Shown here in pieces: positions 59,194-64,000 of a stretch of 64,000 nucleotides of DNA. The stretch is from Yersinia bercovieri ATCC 43970 (GTDB lineage Bacteria > Pseudomonadota > Gammaproteobacteria > Enterobacterales > Enterobacteriaceae): the NCBI RefSeq assembly GCF_013282745.1, contig NZ_CP054044.1:4092001-4156000 (forward strand). Reading direction: 5' to 3'. The notes beneath the pieces were generated by a model. It had not been told where the DNA came from and made no database searches. It saw only the letters and a list, made by a program, of their open reading frames with translations. Position 1 is the stretch's first letter; each line of letters begins with the position of its first letter. The position numbers and the translations under genes were made by a program.

Positions 59194-60950
59194 TGGCCTT
59201 TACGCTACGCCCCTATCAGCAAGAAGCGGTAGACGCCACTCTCACCCACTTTCGTCGCCATGCCGAGCCAGCACTGATTGTCTTACCCACTGGCGCGGGT
59301 AAAAGTTTAGTTATCGCCGAATTGGCGAAACTGGCCCGTGGTCGCGTGCTGGTGTTGGCCCATGTCAAAGAGCTGGTGGCGCAGAATCACGCCAAATACT
59401 GTGCCTACGATTTAGAGGCTGATATCTTCGCCGCCGGGCTACAGCAGCGCCAAAGCGAAGGGAAAGTGGTCTTTGGTAGCGTACAGTCTGTGGCACGCAA
59501 TCTCCCGCTATTTGATAGCGCCTTTTCGCTGCTCATTATCGATGAGTGTCACCGCATCAGTGACGAAGATGACAGCCAGTATCAGCAAATTATCCAGCAT
59601 TTACGCACCACTAACCCACGGCTACGGTTATTGGGACTGACGGCGACCCCCTACCGGTTGGGCAAAGGCTGGATCTATCAATTCCACTATCATGGCATTA
59701 CCCGTGGTGATGAAAAAACACTGTTCCGCGATTGTATCTATGAATTGCCGCTGCGTTACATGATCAAACACGGCTTTCTAGTACCGCCGGAGCGGCTGGA
59801 TATGCCGGTCGTGCAATATGATTTCAGCCGCCTGACCAGCAATAGCGATGGCATGTTCCGTGAGGCGGATCTTGATCGGGAGCTTAAACAGCAACAGCGC
59901 ATCACCCCACATATTGTTAGCCAGATAGTGGAGTACGCCACCCAACGGCGCGGGGTGATGATTTTTGCCGCCACCGTCGAGCACGCCAAAGAAGTACACG
60001 GATTACTGCCCAAAGGCGAGGCCGCGTTAGTGAGCGCTGGCACTCCCCCTGCCGAGCGAGATGCGCTAATCACCGCATTTAAGCAGCAACAACTGCGCTA
60101 TCTGGTTAATGTGGCAGTGCTGACCACCGGCTTTGATGCGCCTCATGTGGATCTGATTGCCATTTTGCGCCCCACAGAGTCGGTCAGTTTATATCAGCAG
60201 ATTGTCGGCCGGGGCTTACGGCTCTCACCGGGTAAAAAAGATTGCCTGATTCTGGATTATGCTGGTAATCCCCACGACCTGTTCACTCCCGAAGTGGGTA
60301 CTAGCAAACCTCATAGCGGCAGCCAGCCGGTGCAGGTCTTCTGCCCAGATTGCGGTTTCGCCAATATCTTCTGGGGGAAATGTACCGAGTCTGGCGAGAT
60401 AATTGAGCACTATGGCCGTCGGTGTCAGGGCTGGTTTGAGAATGACCAGGGCGCGCGAGCGCAATGTGACTACCGCTTCCGCTGCAAATCCTGCCCCCAT
60501 TGTGGCGCAGAAAATGATATCGCCGCACGCCGCTGTCATCAGTGTCAGGAGGTGCTGGTTGATCCTGACGACATGCTGAAAGCCGCGCTAAAACTGAAAG
60601 ATGCGCTAGTGTTACGTTGTGGCGGCATGAGTCTGGAAACCGGCCATGACGCTAAAGGCGAGTGGCTGAAAATCACCTATTACGATGAAGACGGCACCCA
60701 TACCAGTGAGCGCTTTCGCTTAACCACAGCCGCACAGCGTATGGCATTTGAGCAGATTTTCCTGCGCCCCCACCAACGCGCACCGGGTATTGCCCTCAAA
60801 TGGCAAACCGCAGCCGATATCATCGCGCAACAAGCGCTGTTACGTTACCCCGATTTTGTCGTTGCCCGTCGGCGTGGGCAGTGGTGGCAAATCAGAGAAA
60901 AGATATTTGATTATCAGGGCCGTTTTCGCCGAGCTGACTCCCTAGCTTAA
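59193..60950 (+). CDS. radD: DNA repair helicase-like ATPase RadD (YejH)
   Basis: The 585-residue superfamily 2 ATPase acts with RecA and SSB in double-strand break repair and radiation tolerance. It has Walker A PTGAGKS (about 34-40), a DECH box, motif III LTATP and the helicase C-terminal domain ([28 protein letters not shown]). A zinc region ([23 protein letters not shown]) follows. [17 protein letters not shown] matches the E. coli start. A leader ORF overlaps its start codon by one base. Confidence 0.95.
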   Translation: MAFTLRPYQQEAVDATLTHFRRHAEPALIVLPTGAGKSLVIAELAKLARGRVLVLAHVKELVAQNHAKYCAYDLEADIFAAGLQQRQSEGKVVFGSVQSVARNLPLFDSAFSLLIIDECHRISDEDDSQYQQIIQHLRTTNPRLRLLGLTATPYRLGKGWIYQFHYHGITRGDEKTLFRDCIYELPLRYMIKHGFLVPPERLDMPVVQYDFSRLTSNSDGMFREADLDRELKQQQRITPHIVSQIVEYATQRRGVMIFAATVEHAKEVHGLLPKGEAALVSAGTPPAERDALITAFKQQQLRYLVNVAVLTTGFDAPHVDLIAILRPTESVSLYQQIVGRGLRLSPGKKDCLILDYAGNPHDLFTPEVGTSKPHSGSQPVQVFCPDCGFANIFWGKCTESGEIIEHYGRRCQGWFENDQGARAQCDYRFRCKSCPHCGAENDIAARRCHQCQEVLVDPDDMLKAALKLKDALVLRCGGMSLETGHDAKGEWLKITYYDEDGTHTSERFRLTTAAQRMAFEQIFLRPHQRAPGIALKWQTAADIIAQQALLRYPDFVVARRRGQWWQIREKIFDYQGRFRRADSLA

Positions 60951-60983
60951 GCCGCATCTAGCCTGAGATTTTCGCAGTTTTAT

Positions 60984-61012
60984 TTGCTGTCTGGCTGATA
61001 TTTCGCTAGAAT
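60984..61012 (+). promoter_or_regulatory. Probable rplY promoter
   Basis: TTGCTG and TAGAAT are separated by exactly 17 bases, a good sigma-70 promoter about 100 bases before rplY. The long GC-rich leader may carry the L25 autoregulation site. Confidence 0.7.
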
Positions 61013-61109
61013 GTCGCCCGCTTTGCTCTGGGTTTACCCAATCAAAGCCGAGTATCGAACCTGTTGCTGGGTCGCCTGTAGCAGGGTAAATTTCTTAAGA
61101 GAAAACAAA

Positions 61110-61394
61110 ATGACCACTATCAAAGTAGAAGTACGTAACGACCAGGGTAAGGGTGCGAGCCGCCGCCTGCGTGCAGCAAATAAATTCCCGGCAATCGTTT
61201 ACGGTGGCACAGAAGCAGCTATTTCTATTGCTCTTGACCATGACACCACCAAAAACCTTGAACTGAAACCGGGCTTTTATGATTCCGTACTGACTCTGGT
61301 TATCGACGGTAAAGAGACCAAAGTTAAAGTACAGGCTGTTCAGCGTCACGCTTTCAAGCCAAAACTGACTCATATCGACTTCGTTCGCGTTTAA
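61110..61394 (+). CDS. rplY: Ribosomal protein L25
   Basis: The 94-residue short-form L25 binds 5S rRNA in the large subunit. The ATG at 61110 lies about 12 bases after TTAAGAGAA; the length equals E. coli L25. RNA-contact residues lie in the basic N-terminal half ([16 protein letters not shown]). It is a monocistronic unit with its own promoter and terminator. Confidence 0.97.
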   Translation: MTTIKVEVRNDQGKGASRRLRAANKFPAIVYGGTEAAISIALDHDTTKNLELKPGFYDSVLTLVIDGKETKVKVQAVQRHAFKPKLTHIDFVRV

Positions 61395-61427
61395 TCGCGT
61401 CGCTGTCAATATTCGGGACGCCGAAAT

Positions 61428-61456
61428 AAAAAACGCCGCTTATGCGGCGTTTTTTA
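61428..61456. terminator. Bidirectional terminator between rplY and yejK
   Basis: CGCCGC and GCGGCG form a stem around TTAT, with an A tract before and TTTTTT after, serving both converging transcripts. Confidence 0.93.
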
Positions 61457-61485
61457 TTGGCTCAATAACATTACAATACAAACTG

Positions 61486-62490
61486 TTACGGCTTACCTGA
61501 ATGACGCTGCAACTGATCACGCAGATTCGGTGGCGTACCTTTAATAGTCAGTGTATCTGTTGCCGCATCCCAGAAAATACGCTCACCCAGCAGTAATGCA
61601 TCAAAATTGATACTCAACCCACCGCCACTGCCCGCGAACTTGGTCAACTGACGCAAGGTGCCGCGATCCGCCGGGAAGCTCTCTTCCAATGCATAACCCT
61701 GCTCAGCCGTGAATTGCTGAAAATCTTTTTCACCAAACTTCGGCAACTCTTGAGCCAACTCCTGCAAAGCAATCTCTTCGCCAGACTGTAACTGCTCATT
61801 GCAGTAGCTATAGACCTGCTGACGGTATGCCTGGCGCTCATTTTTGCCTAACTCAGCATCTGCGCAATAGTCATCGACGGCTTGTAATAAACCACGGTTT
61901 TGCGCTTTGGTATCCAACCCTTCGGCTGCTGACAGGAAATCCATAAAGAAATCAGATACTTTTCGCCCTATCCGCCCTTTCAGGAAGGTCAGGTAACGGG
62001 TCGATTCTGGATTATTTTCCCACTCAGTCAAATCAATACGGGCCACAATATCAGCGCGGTTAATATCAAGATAGTGGGTGGTACTCAGATCAAGCTGCTC
62101 ATTCACTCGCATACTATTACAGCTGCTCAGCACCGAGATCAGCAAATATTCGGTTGCCAGATAGCGGTACTGGCAAAACAGCACCACACCACCTTCAGCA
62201 AACGGATATTTGGCTAACTCGTCACGTAAACGCCCAGTCGCCGCACGGCTAAAGCTGAGGAAGTCTTCATCACCCTTACGGCATCGTTTCAGCGCATCCG
62301 CCAGCTCACTTTGCTCATTAAACAAGCCATAAGCTTTGTTTTTGGCACTGTAAACACGATGCAGCTCGGCCATCATCTCTTCAACGACAGCATTGGCAGG
62401 TAACAGGGAATCGCGCAACACCACATCAAGCGTTTGTTCATCACGCTTAATCAGTTGATGTAAGGCAATCTGGTCGATATCCAGACTCAT
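61486..62490 (-). CDS. yejK: Nucleoid-associated protein YejK (NdpA)
   Basis: The 334-residue protein matches E. coli YejK/NdpA (335): start [21 protein letters not shown], with [17 protein letters not shown] in the middle. It co-purifies with the nucleoid and interacts with topoisomerases in E. coli; its molecular role is poorly defined. It is divergent from yejL and convergent with rplY. Confidence 0.94.
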   Translation of the reverse strand: MSLDIDQIALHQLIKRDEQTLDVVLRDSLLPANAVVEEMMAELHRVYSAKNKAYGLFNEQSELADALKRCRKGDEDFLSFSRAATGRLRDELAKYPFAEGGVVLFCQYRYLATEYLLISVLSSCNSMRVNEQLDLSTTHYLDINRADIVARIDLTEWENNPESTRYLTFLKGRIGRKVSDFFMDFLSAAEGLDTKAQNRGLLQAVDDYCADAELGKNERQAYRQQVYSYCNEQLQSGEEIALQELAQELPKFGEKDFQQFTAEQGYALEESFPADRGTLRQLTKFAGSGGGLSINFDALLLGERIFWDAATDTLTIKGTPPNLRDQLQRHSGKP

Positions 62491-62667
62491 GATAAATACT
62501 CCTTTTGGCTAGGGGCGTATTCAATCACTGATACCTGAGAGCTGCAACCCAAAAGCGACGGCACCCCTCAATTAATGGCTAATGATTCTTAATGCTATAA
62601 AATAGCGGAAAAGCGCGTCTCTATACGGTAAGATGTGGGACTTTATCAGGTGTTGAGTACAATTTTT

Positions 62668-62895
62668 ATGGCACAATCATCCCGTTATAGTGACGAACAC
62701 GTTGAACAACTACTGTCTGAATTGGTCTGCGTACTGGAAAAACATCGTACCCCAACCGATCTTTCATTGATGGTGTTGGGAAATATGGTAACAAATCTGA
62801 TCAATACCAGCATTGCCCCTGCGCAACGCAAAGTATTGGCACGTTCTTTCGCTGAGGCTCTTCAGGCTTCGGTACGTGAAGATAAAGCTCATTAA
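62668..62895 (+). CDS. yejL: YejL family protein (UPF0352)
   Basis: The 75-residue small helical protein is equal in length to E. coli YejL ([20 protein letters not shown]). ATG 62668 is chosen on that basis; a GTG further upstream is open but unsupported. The function is unknown. It lies 27 bases before yejM/pbgA, as in E. coli, and is probably co-transcribed. Confidence 0.92.
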   Translation: MAQSSRYSDEHVEQLLSELVCVLEKHRTPTDLSLMVLGNMVTNLINTSIAPAQRKVLARSFAEALQASVREDKAH

Positions 62896-62922
62896 TTTAT
62901 CGGCCAAAACTGCAATCTCAAT

Positions 62923-64000
62923 ATGGTGACAAATCGTCAGCGCTATCGTGAAAAAGTCTCCCAGATGATCAGCTGGGGGCACTGGTTCGCCCTATTTAAT
63001 ATTCTGTTCAGCCTGGTGCTGGGTAGTCGCTATCTGTTTGTCTCCGATTGGCCCTCATCGCTGATTGGCCGTATCTATGCCCTCGTTAGCTGGCTTGGGC
63101 ACTTTAGCTTTATCGTTTTTGCCGCCTATTTGCTGGTGATATTCCCCCTCACCTTTGTGGTGATGTCACAACGGCTACTGCGTTTTCTTTCCGCCGCCTT
63201 CGCTACTGCCGGTTTAACCCTGCTATTGGTGGATACCGAGGTCTTCACCCGTTTCCATTTACACCTTAATTCGGTGGTATGGGAGTTAGTGGTTAACCCG
63301 GATCAAACAGAACTCGCGCGCGATTGGCAATTGATGTTTATCTCAGTGCCGGTCATTTTTTTGGTCGAGATGCTTTTTGGCACCTGGGCCTGGCAAAAAC
63401 TGCGCAGTCTTAATCGGCAGCGCTTTGTTAAGCCACTGGTGGCAGTATTTATTTCCGCATTCTTTGCCTCGCATCTGATGTATATCTGGGCTGATGCCAA
63501 CTTCTATCGCCCAATCAGTATGCAGCGAGCAAACTTGCCACTCTCCTACCCGATGACCGCCCGTAAATTCCTCGAGAAACACGGCTTGCTTGATCAGCAA
63601 GAGTATCAGCGCCGCCTGATGGAACAAGGCACGCCGGATGCACTGGCGGTTGAATATCCGCTAAACCCGATTACTTTCAGCGATAAAGGCAGCGGCTATA
63701 ACCTGCTATTGATTGTGGTGGACGGTATTCGCACCAGTAGCCTACAAAAAGATATGCCAGCACTGGCAGAGTTTGGCCGGGAAAACATCCAATTTGATCA
63801 CCACTACAGCTCGGGAAACCGCCAGGACACCGGTTTGTTTGGCCTGTTTTATGGAATATCGCCTACCTATTTAGACGGTGTTCTCTCTGCCCGCGAACCA
63901 TCTGTATTTATGACGGCATTGAGTGCGCAGAGTTATCAGTTTGGTCTGTTCTCATCCGATGGCTTTGAGTCGCCACTCTACCGTCAGGCGCTGTTAGCTG
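62923..64000 (+). CDS. yejM: Inner-membrane lipopolysaccharide regulator PbgA/LapC (YejM), 5' part
   Basis: The frame opens at ATG 62923 and runs off the right edge of the window. The visible 359 residues hold five N-terminal membrane helices (about 18-190) and the beginning of the periplasmic sulfatase/alkaline-phosphatase-like domain (LLLIVVDGIRTSS). MVTNRQRYREKVSQMISWGHW is the known start. The protein senses periplasmic LPS and controls LpxC turnover via LapB. In the metal-site area the sequence reads VVDGIR; like other PbgA proteins it is probably not a true sulfatase. Confidence 0.95.
   Translation, partial: MVTNRQRYREKVSQMISWGHWFALFNILFSLVLGSRYLFVSDWPSSLIGRIYALVSWLGHFSFIVFAAYLLVIFPLTFVVMSQRLLRFLSAAFATAGLTLLLVDTEVFTRFHLHLNSVVWELVVNPDQTELARDWQLMFISVPVIFLVEMLFGTWAWQKLRSLNRQRFVKPLVAVFISAFFASHLMYIWADANFYRPISMQRANLPLSYPMTARKFLEKHGLLDQQEYQRRLMEQGTPDALAVEYPLNPITFSDKGSGYNLLLIVVDGIRTSSLQKDMPALAEFGRENIQFDHHYSSGNRQDTGLFGLFYGISPTYLDGVLSAREPSVFMTALSAQSYQFGLFSSDGFESPLYRQALLA

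Overview
The window is chromosomal DNA of a gammaproteobacterium of the order Enterobacterales, most likely a Yersinia (inference). The evidence is the long block from lysP/yeiE through yeiH-nfo-fruAKB, yeiW, yeiP, yeiQ, yeiR, lpxT, mepS, rtn, yejABEF, yejG, bcr, rsuA, radD, rplY, yejK, yejL to yejM/pbgA. It follows the order of the same region in E. coli, and the proteins match their E. coli counterparts from memory. ERIC-type intergenic repeats also fit Yersinia. No rRNA, tRNA, CRISPR array or intact insertion sequence was found.

Layout. 1-1850: the end of a P2-type phage integrase and an AT-rich, stand-alone RES-domain gene, which look like the edge of a mobile island. 1945-5114: two adjacent PAP2 lipid phosphatases, then deoC and deoR with two DeoR-type operators. 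6130-8928: serine uptake and deamination (sdaC-sdaB). 9285-10490: dacC. 10912-18154: a sulfur locus with reverse transsulfuration (cystathionine beta-synthase and gamma-lyase), a DUF4258/Xre toxin-antitoxin pair, and a second operon encoding a 2-oxoglutarate/Fe(II) oxygenase and a MetQNI-type ABC importer. The oxygenase start is overlapped by a short upstream ORF. 18579-19892: a HAD phosphatase and a GST.

19995-22777: a catecholate-type TonB receptor downstream of the eroded remains of a siderophore ABC transporter that still has a near-perfect Fur box. 23192-28918: lysP, yeiE, a small exported cysteine protein, yeiH and nfo. 29050-32818: the fructose PTS operon with two Cra sites. 33080-37448: a NUDIX hydrolase and a TorYZ-type TMAO/S-oxide respiratory pair. 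37589-40173: yeiW, an Mtr-like permease and the EF-P paralogue yeiP. 40359-44233: a hexuronate cluster (uxuA, yeiQ, uxuR) sharing a TTGG-N5-CCAA motif. 44409-49799: an orphan pilin-like gene, yeiR, lpxT, mepS and the c-di-GMP phosphodiesterase rtn. 50086-55623: the yejABEF peptide importer. 55722-64000: yejG, bcr, rsuA, radD (with a coupled leader ORF), rplY, yejK, yejL and the start of pbgA, cut by the window end.

Most of the window is conserved core genome. The accessory or unusual parts are the left-end island, the sulfur locus with its toxin-antitoxin insertion, the decayed siderophore transporter, the hexuronate cluster and several families of small intergenic repeats.
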